This document shows positions 22,172-31,743 of a stretch of 64,000 nt of DNA, piece by piece. Below the pieces are notes generated by a model. That model ran no database searches, had not been told where the DNA came from, and saw only the letters and a list, made by a program, of their open reading frames with translations. How positions within the stretch are numbered: position 1 is the first letter of the stretch; each line of letters begins with the position of its first letter. This DNA is from Morganella morganii (GTDB taxonomy: Bacteria > Pseudomonadota > Gammaproteobacteria > Enterobacterales > Enterobacteriaceae), in assembly GCF_019243775.1 (NCBI RefSeq), contig NZ_CP069157.1, forward strand, positions 3,297,418-3,361,417, read 5' to 3'. The translations under genes were made by a program, and so were the position numbers.

Positions 22172-23092
22172 ATGGATCAGACCAGCATCATTCGCGATTT
22201 ACTCCGTTGGTTAGATGAGCATTTAGATCAGCCACTTTCCCTCGATAACGTCGCTGCGAAGGCAGGCTACTCCAAGTGGCATTTACAACGTATGTTCAAG
22301 GACGTTACCGGTGAGGCCATCGGCGCTTACATCCGCGCCCGCCGTTTGTCACGCGCAGCCATTGCACTGCGGCTGACTGCCCGTCCTATTTTAGATATCG
22401 CATTACAGTATCGTTTCGATTCACAGCAAACCTTTACCCGCGCATTCAAGAAACAGTTTAATAAAACACCTGCGCTGTACCGCCGTCTTGACGAATGGTG
22501 CTCTGACGGAATCTGCTCCGCCATTCTGCTTGATGATGTGCCGATGCCGGAGCACGAGTTTGTCACGCTGCCGCCGCGCACAGTCACCGGTATAGAGAAC
22601 AGCTGTTCACATCGTCTGGAAGACTGGGCAACCGCGTGTACCCACATGCGCCAGGAGTTCTGGCTGCATCATATTTCTGTGGCGAAAACTATCCCGGACT
22701 ATGTTTACGGGCTTTACAGCACTACCCGTAATCCGGACAAAGAAGATGAGCAGACAGTCCATTACACCACTGCCGTGGCGAAGGAATTTGCTGCCTTTAC
22801 CACTGAGGAAAATGTTCACGAGGTGGAAATGCCCGGTGGCGAATATCTCTGCTTCACCTTCAGCGGCATTCCTTACCGCGGTGCGATGCAGGAATTCCTG
22901 TTCACGATTTACGGCCAGTGTGTGCCGCGACTGGGGATCACCCGCCGCCGTGGTTACGATATTGAGAGCTATAAACTGAGAAAGGGAACCGACATCCGCT
23001 ATCCGGATGCGGCTGATGTGGATGAGACTGATCCGCGCCATCACATCGAGGAATTTAAATACTATATTCCTGTCAGACGTGACGCGCAGTAA
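22172..23092 (+). CDS. rob: Right-origin-binding / AraC-family regulator Rob
   Basis: MarA/SoxS-type transcription activator controlling solvent, antibiotic and superoxide resistance genes. The 306-residue protein (E. coli 289) has the two HTH motifs at its N-terminus (SLDNVAAKAGYSKWHLQRMF and ILDIALQYRFDSQQTFTRAF) and a C-terminal GyrI-like effector domain (from about residue 125). This arrangement distinguishes Rob from MarA and SoxS. Flanked by creA and gpmB as in E. coli. Confidence 0.96.
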   Translation: MDQTSIIRDLLRWLDEHLDQPLSLDNVAAKAGYSKWHLQRMFKDVTGEAIGAYIRARRLSRAAIALRLTARPILDIALQYRFDSQQTFTRAFKKQFNKTPALYRRLDEWCSDGICSAILLDDVPMPEHEFVTLPPRTVTGIENSCSHRLEDWATACTHMRQEFWLHHISVAKTIPDYVYGLYSTTRNPDKEDEQTVHYTTAVAKEFAAFTTEENVHEVEMPGGEYLCFTFSGIPYRGAMQEFLFTIYGQCVPRLGITRRRGYDIESYKLRKGTDIRYPDAADVDETDPRHHIEEFKYYIPVRRDAQ

Positions 23093-23167
23093 CAGCCTTC
23101 CCGCAGAACAAACACCGCCGCCGGTGGTGTCTTGTTCACCCGGGCGGTGTCTGATTCACCGGTTTAC

Positions 23168-23815
23168 TCAGCGCTGCACTTCATCCAGCGCCGGAAGACT
23201 CAGATGTGTGGTGTCACCGGCCGTTTCAACTACCCAGCCATCCGCCAGCCACGGGCTTTCCTGATACTCCAGAACGGATAACGAACAGTTGCGCAGACGC
23301 AGACGGCGCTCCGCATACGCCGGCAGCCCCAGCACAGAGCCAATCAGGCATCCCAGCGCAATACCGTGACTGACCAGCAGAACTTTGCTGCCCTCCGGCA
23401 AATCCAGCGTGCTCTCCAGCGCCGCCCGCATCCGGCTTTCCAGCTCCGCGAGAGATTCCCCTTCCGGGATACGCCCGTCTTCCGCGCCGTTAAGCAGACT
23501 TTTACGCCAGCCCTCTTCTTCTGCGGTCAGGGTATGGATCTGACGTTTTTCCAGCACGCCCATATTGAGCTCACGCAGACGCGGATCCGCAATAATCTCA
23601 CAACCGCAGGCTTCTGCGATCAGTTTCGCGGTCTGCTGTGTGCGGCCCAGATCACTGGCAATAATATGGGTGATCCCTTCATTTTTCAGACGCGCGGCAA
23701 CCTGCTTCGCCTGATCGATACCACTTTGTGTTAACGGGCTGTCAGAATGACCCTGGATACGGCGCTGAACGTTCCATTCAGTTTCGCCGTGACGGACAAG
23801 AAATACCTGTGACAT
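23168..23815 (-). CDS. gpmB: Histidine phosphatase family protein GpmB
   Basis: Named phosphoglycerate mutase 2 but best described as a histidine-phosphatase-family phosphatase. Starting at ATG 23815 (MSQVFLVRHGETEWN) gives 215 residues, the E. coli length; the frame is open three codons further. The catalytic RHG motif is at residues 8-10 and the second conserved histidine lies in VLLVSHGIALG. Convergent with rob and divergent from yjjX. Confidence 0.95.
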   Translation of the reverse strand: MSQVFLVRHGETEWNVQRRIQGHSDSPLTQSGIDQAKQVAARLKNEGITHIIASDLGRTQQTAKLIAEACGCEIIADPRLRELNMGVLEKRQIHTLTAEEEGWRKSLLNGAEDGRIPEGESLAELESRMRAALESTLDLPEGSKVLLVSHGIALGCLIGSVLGLPAYAERRLRLRNCSLSVLEYQESPWLADGWVVETAGDTTHLSLPALDEVQR

Positions 23816-24004
23816 AACTATCAATCTCTGCTTTTACTGTGTGAAAGTCTGATTACCCCGCTACCATACCGTAAAAACATTCCCGGGATCACGCTTTATC
23901 CCTGAAACTCTTTCACCGCACGGCACCGTCTAAAAAAATCTGCGGAAAGCCGTCAATATTCGCTATACTGCGGCAAACATAATTACGTGGATAGTTTAAT
24001 TATC

Positions 24005-24541
24005 ATGTTTCATATTATCGCAGCAACGACTAATCCGGCCAAAATTCAGGCTATCCGTTCCGCTTTTGAAGTGGTACTGGGTAACGGCAATTTTGATATT
24101 GAAGATGTCAATGTGGACAGCAGTGTGCCGCAGCAGCCTATCGGGAACACAGAAACCCGTACCGGTGCCCGCCAGCGCGTCAATGCGGCCCGTCAGGTCA
24201 GACCGGAAGCGGATTTTTGGGTTGGTGTTGAGGCGGGTATTGAAGGCGATATGACCTTTGCCTGGATTGTTATCGAGCACCGTCAGCTGCGCGGGGAATC
24301 CCGTTCTGCCAGCCTGATGCTGCCGGAAAAAATTCTCGCGGGGATCCGCGAAGGCCGCGAACTGGGTGATGAAATGGCCGACCTGACCGGGGTGGAAGAT
24401 ATCAAACAGAAAGGCGGAGCGATCGGTTTCTTCACCGGCGGCGCGCTGACCCGCACCAGTGTCTATGAGCAGGCAATTATCCTGGCGCTGGTGCCTATCC
24501 AGCATGAAATTTATAAATCCCTGAACACCAAAGAATCCTGA
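24005..24541 (+). CDS. yjjX: Inosine/xanthosine triphosphatase YjjX
   Basis: House-cleaning NTPase hydrolysing ITP and XTP. The start at 24005 ([17 protein letters not shown]) aligns with family members, giving 178 residues; six extra codons are open upstream (TGG-ATA-GTT-TAA-like sequence makes the distal start unlikely). Conserved signatures are [19 protein letters not shown] and [14 protein letters not shown]. Neighbours on the left match E. coli; on the right two accessory genes separate it from trpR. Confidence 0.95.
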   Translation: MFHIIAATTNPAKIQAIRSAFEVVLGNGNFDIEDVNVDSSVPQQPIGNTETRTGARQRVNAARQVRPEADFWVGVEAGIEGDMTFAWIVIEHRQLRGESRSASLMLPEKILAGIREGRELGDEMADLTGVEDIKQKGGAIGFFTGGALTRTSVYEQAIILALVPIQHEIYKSLNTKES

Positions 24542-24591
24542 TCTGAAAAACCGGACCGGTACTCACCGGCCCGGTGACCTTCCCGGCACAT

Positions 24592-25134
24592 TTACTGCTG
24601 TGCCAGCCACTCTTCCCGCGTAATGCGGCTGATATGTTCAGTCCGGTAATCATTCAGGAACTGATTGAATTTATTCTCTTCGGTATGATGATGACGGAAC
24701 CCGCATTTGGCCTGGGCGCGGTGTGACTGTTCATTGTTTTCAAAATAGCCGCACCACAGTGCATCCAGCTCCAGGGTTTCGAATGCATGGCGCATCACTT
24801 CCCTGACCGCTTCCGGGATCAGACCCTGTCCCTGGTACGGTACACCAATCCAGTAGGCGATTTCCCCTTCCCGCTGACTGATGTCAAAGTTGCTGTTTTC
24901 ACCGATCAGGATCCCGATACAGCCCACAGCCCGTCCGTTCGCTTTCAGTTCAGTGGCATAGACCTCATCGAGGTTAAAAACGGTGCGGATAATATCGGCA
25001 CTTTCCTCAGCGCAACTGTGCGGCGGCCAGCCGGCAATCGGGCCGACGCGGTCATCTTTCGCCACTTCATATAAATCGGCGGCATCGGTTTCTGCCCACG
25101 GGCGCAGAATCATACGTTCTGTTTCTAATTTCAT
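24592..25134 (-). CDS. GNAT family N-acetyltransferase (RimJ/RimL-like)
   Basis: A 180-residue acetyltransferase of the RimJ/RimL type: N-terminal LETERMILRPWAETDAADLY, the acetyl-CoA pyrophosphate loop near GQGLIPEAVREVM (about residue 110), and the late GYFENNEQSHRAQAKCGF motif. The acceptor is unknown; relatives acetylate ribosomal protein N-termini or small molecules. It is inserted between yjjX and trpR, where E. coli has no gene. Confidence 0.85.
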   Translation of the reverse strand: MKLETERMILRPWAETDAADLYEVAKDDRVGPIAGWPPHSCAEESADIIRTVFNLDEVYATELKANGRAVGCIGILIGENSNFDISQREGEIAYWIGVPYQGQGLIPEAVREVMRHAFETLELDALWCGYFENNEQSHRAQAKCGFRHHHTEENKFNQFLNDYRTEHISRITREEWLAQQ

Positions 25135-25303
25135 ACTGCTTACCTTACTTCAGTTATACATTCAGCCTCAGCGGCTCTCTCTGTGATGACAGGAAGTGTA
25201 GCCTGACGGCAGACCGGCGGTAAGCAACAAACCTCCGCACTTCCGGTACTTTTGAAAACTATTGTGATAAATTTCCTCTGATATCTGCTTCAGGACGGCA
25301 AAA

Positions 25304-26167
25304 ATGGCAACTCACGATATTACACTGACAGATCAGATTCCGGTGCTGACGGAAGAAACAGACACATTACTGACAGGGGAAAGCACACTGGCCGATCACA
25401 ACGGCGTACCGCTGACCTTCGGAAATGCGTATCTCACCCTGATGATCTGCCGGGCGGGATACGCGCATATGTCACTGAACTTTAAATCTCAGCCTGTACG
25501 GGCGGGGGATATTCTGGTGCTGGCGGAAGATACGATCGCGCTGCTGAAAAAGCGTTCGCGGGGATTCCGTGTGTTTTTTTGTCTGATCCCGGCCTCCTTC
25601 TCTGCCGAAATCGCCTATGTCCTGCCGAACCCGCTGTTTCTGTTTCTGCATGAATATCCCCGCTGCATTCCGCTGCCGGAAGAAAAATCGCTGCTGACAA
25701 TGTGGCTGGCACAAATGCAGGATATCACCCGCAACAGCCCGGTTTACCGGCATATCATGCAGCGTAATCATTTACAAAATCTGTTTTTGCGGATAGCGGA
25801 AAGAATGCCGCCGGATGCCCCGGCCGCCATACAGAAGTACAGCCGGAAAGAGACGCTGTGCTGGCAGTTCTGGGAACTTATCTGCCGCCACAGCCGGGAA
25901 CACAGGGATGTGCAGTACTATGCACGGCGGTTAAATATCACGCCGTTTTATCTGTCACAGCTGACCGGAACGTTTTTCAATCACTCGCCCAAGTCACTGA
26001 TCAACCGCCGGGTTATCCCCGAAATCAAGACACTGCTGCGTTACAGTACGCTGTCAGTAGAGCAGATCGCAGATAAACTGCACTTTGATGATCCGTCCTA
26101 CCTGTGCCGCTATTTCAGACGGGAAACCGGCATTTCCCTGACAACGTACCGGCGGCAGAACAGCTGA
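25304..26167 (+). CDS. AraC-family transcriptional regulator
   Basis: A 287-residue regulator with a C-terminal AraC/XylS DNA-binding domain (about 190-285: YYARRLNITPFYLSQLTGTFF as HTH 1 and SVEQIADKLHFDDPSYLCRYFRRETGISL as HTH 2). The N-terminal half is a cupin-like effector region (about 20-130). The effector and targets cannot be told from the sequence. Its stop codon is one base from the stop of convergent trpR. With the adjacent acetyltransferase it forms a two-gene insertion in a conserved backbone. Confidence 0.87.
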   Translation: MATHDITLTDQIPVLTEETDTLLTGESTLADHNGVPLTFGNAYLTLMICRAGYAHMSLNFKSQPVRAGDILVLAEDTIALLKKRSRGFRVFFCLIPASFSAEIAYVLPNPLFLFLHEYPRCIPLPEEKSLLTMWLAQMQDITRNSPVYRHIMQRNHLQNLFLRIAERMPPDAPAAIQKYSRKETLCWQFWELICRHSREHRDVQYYARRLNITPFYLSQLTGTFFNHSPKSLINRRVIPEIKTLLRYSTLSVEQIADKLHFDDPSYLCRYFRRETGISLTTYRRQNS

Positions 26168-26168
26168 G

Positions 26169-26474
26169 TTATTTTTTACCGCTGAGGAGTTCCTGCTCCA
26201 GCCAGGCTTTTACCTCTTCCGGGGCATATTTCAGGCTGTTGGAGCCCCGGGTGATGGTCGCAATGCCGACCCCCAGCTCACTTTTCAGCTCCCGCTGACT
26301 CATCTTACCGCGCAGCAGTTCCTCAACGATCCGCACACGTGTGCCCAGCGCTGTGCGCTCATCCGGGGTAAAAAGCAGCTGAAAAAGGTGGGATTCAATA
26401 TCCTGTGAATAGGCATTGCGCAGCAGGCTGACAAAGCGCTGCCAGTCGCTGTCCTGAAGTTGGTCTGTCGTCAT
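26169..26474 (-). CDS. trpR: Trp operon repressor
   Basis: Dimeric tryptophan-activated repressor. The 101-residue product has the TrpR core: [23 protein letters not shown] followed by the HTH region [25 protein letters not shown]. It lies downstream of slt on the same strand as in E. coli. A near-perfect trp operator is about 32 bp before its start, indicating autoregulation. Confidence 0.97.
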   Translation of the reverse strand: MTTDQLQDSDWQRFVSLLRNAYSQDIESHLFQLLFTPDERTALGTRVRIVEELLRGKMSQRELKSELGVGIATITRGSNSLKYAPEEVKAWLEQELLSGKK

Positions 26475-26505
26475 GTGTCACCCCATAGGATCGGGAGTAC
26501 AAAAA

Positions 26506-26523
26506 GTACCCGTTAACTAGTAC
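26506..26523 (-). promoter_or_regulatory. trp operator upstream of trpR
   Basis: GTACCCGTTAACTAGTAC is a palindrome differing from the symmetric trp operator core GTACTAGTTAACTAGTAC at only two positions. It sits in the trpR promoter region between slt and trpR, consistent with autorepression. Confidence 0.88.
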
Positions 26524-26584
26524 ATCTAGGATAACACAAGCCCGGTGCAGCTGTCTTCTGCTGAACCGGGCCGGAGGGGAATGA

Positions 26585-28510
26585 TCAGTAACGCATTGAT
26601 TGTTCGGAAGGTGTCAGTACATCCGCCGGGCGCTGCCCTTTCAGGAAGTTCTGATAAAAGACATCAAATGCCAGCACATTCTTCACATAACCCCGGGTTT
26701 CCGCGAACGGAATGGTTTCCACGAAGGCAACCGCATCGAGCCGTCCGCCGCTGTTGCTCAGCCAGCGGGTCACACGGTTCGGGCCTGCGTTATACGCAGC
26801 ACTCGCCAGGATCCGGTTCTGACCGAACTGGTTATACACGCCGTTGAGATACGCGGTGCCTATCTCGATATTTTTGCGCGGATTAACCAGCTGCGCACTA
26901 TTGCTGTAATCCGCAATACCATTGTCGCGGACCGTCTGGGTTGCCGTTGCCGGCATCAGCTGCATCAGCCCCGTTGCGCCGACCGGCGAACGCGCCTGCG
27001 GGTTCCAGGCACTTTCCTGACGGGCTATCGCCATCGCATAGCTTTTGCTGATATTTTTATTCTGAGTGAACTCATCAAACTCACTCTGCCAGGCCAGCGG
27101 GAAGCGCTCTTCCAGATGATCCCACAGCTTGCCGTTGATCGTCGCCTGCACACTCAGATCCGCCCAGCCCTGCTCCAGCGCATAACGCGCCAGCTGTGCT
27201 TTGCGCGCCGGTGTCTGGCTGTCCACCAGATTCAGCCACTCGGTGCGGGCCAGCCCTTCCATCTGCCAGTACAGCAGCTCACGGATACGCTGAATTTCCG
27301 GCAGATTGCTGATGCTGTTGTCCGGTTTATCCGCCGCATTGATCATCATGACATACGGTTTACCCAGACGCTGTGCCGCCACCATCGGATAGAACCCGCG
27401 ACCCTGAGTGATTTTTTCCAGAATGGCATCTGCTGCCGCTTTATTGCCGCCTTTTTCCAGCAATACGGCGCGCCAGTACTGCCATTCCTCTTTCTGCTGA
27501 GCATCCGCCGGTAACCGGGTCAGCCAGCGATCCAGATCGCGGTCATCCGCGTTACTCAGCGCCAGACGCACACGGCGCTCGCGCAGGGTGACAGAATCGG
27601 TTTCCTGAATCACTTCGTCACGCCAGGCAGCCTGCTCATCTGTCACATCGCTCCCCATATACTGCCACGCAACGGCATCTTTCAGTTGCTGACGCTCGCT
27701 GTCATTCATTTTCTGGGCGCGCGCCACACTGTTCAGGTCAGCCCTTGCCGCATCAGGTGATTTGCGGGCATAGGCGGAGAAAGCGGAGATGGTGGCCTGA
27801 CGGGTGAAATCAGTCGGGCTCAGTTGGGCAAATGTCACCACTGATGCCGGGTTTTTCTGTAAGTTAATCAGACCATTGCTGATGGTCTGATAAGAGGCAG
27901 GCAGGCGTTTTGCCAGATAACTGACCAGAGAGGTGTTGCCGTTTTTCAGCGCCAGGCTGATGCGTTCAAGAACACGTTCCGGTGTCAGTCCGCCGGACTG
28001 ATCCCAGACATCAAATAGCTTATCGCAGGAGGACGGCAGGGAATTTCCCGCCAGCCAGACTGATTTCGCCCCGTCCAGCGCCACCTGACGGTTTCCGGTC
28101 TGCCAGTTGGCATAGTAATAGTCACACTTCGCACTGACCGGTTTTGGTACAGTCGTGCTGTAGCTGACCAGCCCCTGCCAGTCATTACGTTTGGCCAGCT
28201 CACTGATAAATTTATTTTTCAGACTTGCCGCTGACGGCAGATTCAGATGGGTATCCGTAAAATTTTTCACCTGACCTGCTGTCAGCAGGCTCATGTCCTG
28301 TGTCAGCTCACGGTATTCCAGATAAGGATAGAGCGGATAGTCCCGCAGTGACGGCATCAGGCGTTCCACTTCCGCCATATTATTGGCATCCCAGGCAGAT
28401 TTGACATCCTGATAGCGCTGACGCTGCTCACTCAGTGAATCCGCTGACGCCAGTGCTGAAAACATCAGCATGCTGAGGGCTGCCACGCCCGGCCATATAC
28501 ATTTCCTCAT
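26585..28510 (-). CDS. slt: Soluble lytic murein transglycosylase
   Basis: Periplasmic enzyme that cleaves the MurNAc-GlcNAc bond with formation of 1,6-anhydroMurNAc. The 641-residue product has a signal peptide (cleavage after ALASA near residue 23), a long alpha-helical superhelix region, and a C-terminal lysozyme-like domain with the catalytic glutamate in AIARQESAWNPQARSPVGAT near residue 493 and the GLMQLMPATA motif. Position next to trpR matches E. coli. Confidence 0.97.
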   Translation of the reverse strand: MRKCIWPGVAALSMLMFSALASADSLSEQRQRYQDVKSAWDANNMAEVERLMPSLRDYPLYPYLEYRELTQDMSLLTAGQVKNFTDTHLNLPSAASLKNKFISELAKRNDWQGLVSYSTTVPKPVSAKCDYYYANWQTGNRQVALDGAKSVWLAGNSLPSSCDKLFDVWDQSGGLTPERVLERISLALKNGNTSLVSYLAKRLPASYQTISNGLINLQKNPASVVTFAQLSPTDFTRQATISAFSAYARKSPDAARADLNSVARAQKMNDSERQQLKDAVAWQYMGSDVTDEQAAWRDEVIQETDSVTLRERRVRLALSNADDRDLDRWLTRLPADAQQKEEWQYWRAVLLEKGGNKAAADAILEKITQGRGFYPMVAAQRLGKPYVMMINAADKPDNSISNLPEIQRIRELLYWQMEGLARTEWLNLVDSQTPARKAQLARYALEQGWADLSVQATINGKLWDHLEERFPLAWQSEFDEFTQNKNISKSYAMAIARQESAWNPQARSPVGATGLMQLMPATATQTVRDNGIADYSNSAQLVNPRKNIEIGTAYLNGVYNQFGQNRILASAAYNAGPNRVTRWLSNSGGRLDAVAFVETIPFAETRGYVKNVLAFDVFYQNFLKGQRPADVLTPSEQSMRY

Positions 28511-29090
28511 GATCTGCTCCTGTCTCCTTCATTACCGTTTATCTGCACAATACCTCAGACCCTGATACACAGTGTAAGTGCCCTGTCACGCAGACACAAA
28601 TCATACCGTTGTGCCGCATAACCAGATACCGGAAATTATATTATTCAGAATATATGTCTGATTATTCTTATTGTGCATTCCCTTTACCGTAAATGATGGT
28701 TTATTAAACAGGATGCAGTGATATCGTCTGGTGCACTCATCATTCTTACTATATAGTAAAGTTAAATTTAAAATTATAATGATAACACTTCAGGAAACCG
28801 GCTACCGCCGTAAGCGGGATCCTGAGCACTACCAATAACTCTATAAGTAGTGAACACATTTCAGACGACTCCGGTCGTCTTTTTTTTTACCCCTTGCTCC
28901 GGGATAAACACGCTATTTTAATTAATCAGATAGTTATATTTTTGAAGTATTTTTATTTTCCAGATTACAGACAGAAATCATAAAATATATGATGTACATC
29001 ACTTGCTGTATTTCCGGTTTCCATTAAAAATATTCTCATATTTTTACACCACATCCGGTTTACTGATAACCGTAAAGGACGTAATACATT
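28511..29090. other. slt - lipoprotein gene intergenic region
   Basis: About 580 bp, strongly AT-rich, without a supported ORF. It holds the slt promoter, a candidate small RNA at 28787-28888 (listed separately) and the upstream region of the lipoprotein gene at 29091. Confidence 0.5.
28787..28888 (+). ncRNA. Candidate small RNA with three stem-loops
   Basis: Three successive stems with little between them. Stem 1 is TCAGGA/TCCTGA (28790-28825) enclosing CCGC/GCGG with a five-base loop. Stem 2 is CACTAC/GTAGTG (28827-28852). Stem 3 is AGACGAC-TCCG-GTCGTCT (28863-28880), followed by T9, a strong intrinsic terminator. A perfect -10 TATAAT lies at 28775-28780, placing +1 near 28787; no good -35 is visible. 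No start codon or ORF explains the terminator. I do not recognise it as a known enterobacterial sRNA. Confidence 0.55.
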
Positions 29091-29516
29091 ATGAATAATA
29101 TAAAAAACATAATAATCATCTCTGCATTATTTGCTCTGACAGCATGTGCATCACAGCAGACCGCCTATGAGAAAATCACCCGACACTATGTCTACCAGCA
29201 GGCCGCGCAGGATTCTGACCCTAACTTTCAGACTCATATAAATGGCTCCGTTAAACTTATGACGCCGTTTTTTAAACAATTCTATGATGCCGGTATAAAA
29301 GATAAAAAAGACGGAATAACACCGCAACAATATAAAGAGCGAATTAGTTATTTCAGAAGTAACGAATTTTTGAGCCGTATGACCGGGACAACACAGTTTA
29401 TTTCACCAAAAGTACATACTGAGAAAGTAAATGAAAGTGACCGCACGGACCGGCAGAAAAAAATGCTGACAGACAATATTATTGCTGCTTATGAGGCCGG
29501 TTACAGCGGCCGTTAG
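29091..29516 (+). CDS. Small putative lipoprotein, possibly Exc2-like
   Basis: A 141-residue protein with a lipoprotein signal: hydrophobic stretch NIIIISALFA followed by the lipobox LTAC, so Cys19 would be lipidated. The mature part is hydrophilic, contains a charged helix-forming region, and ends AAYEAGYSGR. It loosely resembles small Exc2-type entry-exclusion lipoproteins, but that is from memory and uncertain. The gene is rich in ATA and AAA codons and much more AT-rich than its neighbours, suggesting recent acquisition. Transcribed alone, upstream of ettA. Confidence 0.75.
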   Translation: MNNIKNIIIISALFALTACASQQTAYEKITRHYVYQQAAQDSDPNFQTHINGSVKLMTPFFKQFYDAGIKDKKDGITPQQYKERISYFRSNEFLSRMTGTTQFISPKVHTEKVNESDRTDRQKKMLTDNIIAAYEAGYSGR

Positions 29517-29729
29517 CACACCGGCCCCGGGTTCATCATGATACGGATCCCGGCGACGGCACGATCACCGTGAGAATAACGCAGGCCGGTGTTAGAATGG
29601 GGAATCTGCTGTACCCGCCGGTCACTGCCGGCAACCGGGCAATACTGACACCGGAGTGGCTTTAACTAAACGTAAAACTTAGTCATAATGCCCCGCAGAT
29701 GCCCCATCAACGAAAAAAGGTAGACTACA

Positions 29730-31397
29730 TTGGCTCAATACGTTTATTCGATGCACCGTGTCGGCAAAATTGTGCCGCCGAAGCGTCATATACTGAAAGA
29801 TATCTCTCTGAGTTTCTTCCCGGGCGCCAAAATCGGTGTTCTCGGCCTGAATGGTGCCGGTAAATCAACCCTGCTGCGCATCATGGCAGGTGTGGATACC
29901 GATATTGAGGGCGAAGCACGTCCGCAGCCCGGCCTGAACATCGGCTATCTGCCGCAGGAACCGAAACTGAATCCGGAACACACTGTCCGTGAAGCGGTTG
30001 AAGAAGCGGTTGCGGAAGTGAAAAATGCCCTGACCCGTCTGGATGAAGTGTACGCGCTGTACGCCGATCCGGATGCGGATTTTGACAAACTCGCCAAAGA
30101 GCAGGGTGAGCTGGAAGCGATTATCCAGTCTCATGACGGTCATAATCTGGATAACCAGCTGGAACGTGCGGCAGATGCCCTGCGTTTACCGGCCTGGGAT
30201 GCCAAAATCGGTAATCTGTCCGGGGGTGAGCGCCGCCGTGTGGCTATCTGCCGCCTGCTGCTGGAAAAACCGGATATGCTGCTGCTCGACGAACCGACCA
30301 ACCACCTGGATGCGGAATCTGTCGCCTGGCTGGAACGCTTCCTGCACGACTACGAAGGTACCGTTGTGGCAATCACCCACGACCGTTACTTCCTTGATAA
30401 CGTCGCCGGCTGGATCCTCGAACTTGACCGCGGTGAAGGTATTCCGTGGGAAGGAAACTACTCCAGCTGGCTGGAGCAGAAAGATGCCCGTCTGGCACAG
30501 GAAGCGTCTTCTGAAGCTGCCCGCCGCAAGTCTATCGAGAAAGAGCTGGAGTGGATCCGTCAGAATCCGAAGGGTCGTCAATCCAAAGGCAAGGCCCGTC
30601 TGGCCCGCTTTGAGGAACTGAACAGCGTCGAGTACCAGAAACGTAATGAGACCAACGAACTCTTTATTCCGCCTGGCCCGCGTCTGGGTGACAAAGTTCT
30701 GGAAGTGGAAAACCTGACCAAATCCTATGATGGCCGTACCCTGATCGATAACCTGAGTTTCTCGCTGCCGAAAGGGGCGATTGTCGGGATTATCGGGCCG
30801 AACGGCGCGGGTAAATCCACCCTGTTCCGTATGATCAGCGGCAAAGAACAGCCGGATTCCGGTACTATCACTCTCGGTGATACCGTGACTATCGCGTCTG
30901 TTGATCAGTTCCGTGATGCCATGGATGATAAGAAAACCGTCTGGGAAGAAGTGTCCGGCGGGCAGGATATCATGCGTATCGGCACCACTGAGATCCCGAG
31001 CCGTGCTTATGTCGGACGCTTTAACTTCAAAGGCGTTGACCAGGGCAAACGTGTCGGTGAGTTATCCGGTGGTGAGCGCGGCCGTCTGCATCTGGCCAAA
31101 CTGCTGCAGGTCGGCGGCAACATGCTGCTGCTCGATGAACCAACCAACGACCTGGATATCGAAACCCTGCGTGCACTGGAAAACGCCCTGCTGGAATTCC
31201 CGGGCTGCGCTATGGTCATTTCCCATGACCGCTGGTTCCTTGACCGTATCGCCACCCATATCATCGACTATCAGGATGAGGGCAAAGTGGAGTTCTTCGA
31301 AGGTAACTTCAGTGAATATGAAGATTACAAGAAACGGACTCTCGGCGAGGCCGCACTGGAGCCGCACCGCATCAAGTACAAACGTATGACCAAATAG
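29730..31397 (+). CDS. ettA: Energy-dependent translational throttle EttA (ABC-F ATPase)
   Basis: Ribosome-associated ABC-F protein that gates entry into elongation according to energy state. The 555-residue protein has two ABC domains: Walker A GLNGAGKST and signature LSGGERRR in the first, GPNGAGKST and LSGGERGR in the second. The interdomain linker and arm are rich in charged residues, and there are no membrane segments. The start is TTG at 29730 (AQYVYSMHRVGKIVPPKRH follows as in relatives); an AAAGG ribosome binding site lies about 10 nt upstream. Confidence 0.97.
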   Translation: MAQYVYSMHRVGKIVPPKRHILKDISLSFFPGAKIGVLGLNGAGKSTLLRIMAGVDTDIEGEARPQPGLNIGYLPQEPKLNPEHTVREAVEEAVAEVKNALTRLDEVYALYADPDADFDKLAKEQGELEAIIQSHDGHNLDNQLERAADALRLPAWDAKIGNLSGGERRRVAICRLLLEKPDMLLLDEPTNHLDAESVAWLERFLHDYEGTVVAITHDRYFLDNVAGWILELDRGEGIPWEGNYSSWLEQKDARLAQEASSEAARRKSIEKELEWIRQNPKGRQSKGKARLARFEELNSVEYQKRNETNELFIPPGPRLGDKVLEVENLTKSYDGRTLIDNLSFSLPKGAIVGIIGPNGAGKSTLFRMISGKEQPDSGTITLGDTVTIASVDQFRDAMDDKKTVWEEVSGGQDIMRIGTTEIPSRAYVGRFNFKGVDQGKRVGELSGGERGRLHLAKLLQVGGNMLLLDEPTNDLDIETLRALENALLEFPGCAMVISHDRWFLDRIATHIIDYQDEGKVEFFEGNFSEYEDYKKRTLGEAALEPHRIKYKRMTK

Positions 31398-31409
31398 GCC
31401 ATATAACGG

Positions 31410-31446
31410 AAAATGCCGCGTGGTGAGGGACCGCGCGGCATTTTTT
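31410..31446 (+). terminator. ettA terminator
   Basis: AAATGCCGCG/CGCGCGGCATTT stem with an 11-base loop followed by a T run, immediately after the ettA stop. Confidence 0.85.
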
Positions 31447-31743
31447 GGTTGGATGGATAAAAGAGTGTCTTTTGTTACGGGTATTACATTGAACCTGGTA
31501 CTTAAGGTACAACCGAAGCTGACTTACTACTTCATACTTACCGCTTTCATAACACTTAAAACTGATAAATAAATCAATCAGTTAACACCATCAGTAAAGG
31601 GATCCTTTACTCTTCATCTTTCCTCCCTTTGTTGCCCTGAATTCTGTCGGACGCTGTGTGTTGTCCTTGTTCTTTCAGTATAGAAGAGAAAAATAATTTC
31701 TCACGGAAATTACCTGATTATTTTTCGATTCTCACAACATTCT
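31447..31743. other. ettA-nadR convergent intergenic region
   Basis: About 300 bp of AT-rich sequence between convergent ettA and nadR. Apart from the ettA terminator to its left I see only a weak AAATAAT/ATTATTT inverted repeat near 31690 that might help end nadR transcripts. No supported gene. Confidence 0.4.
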
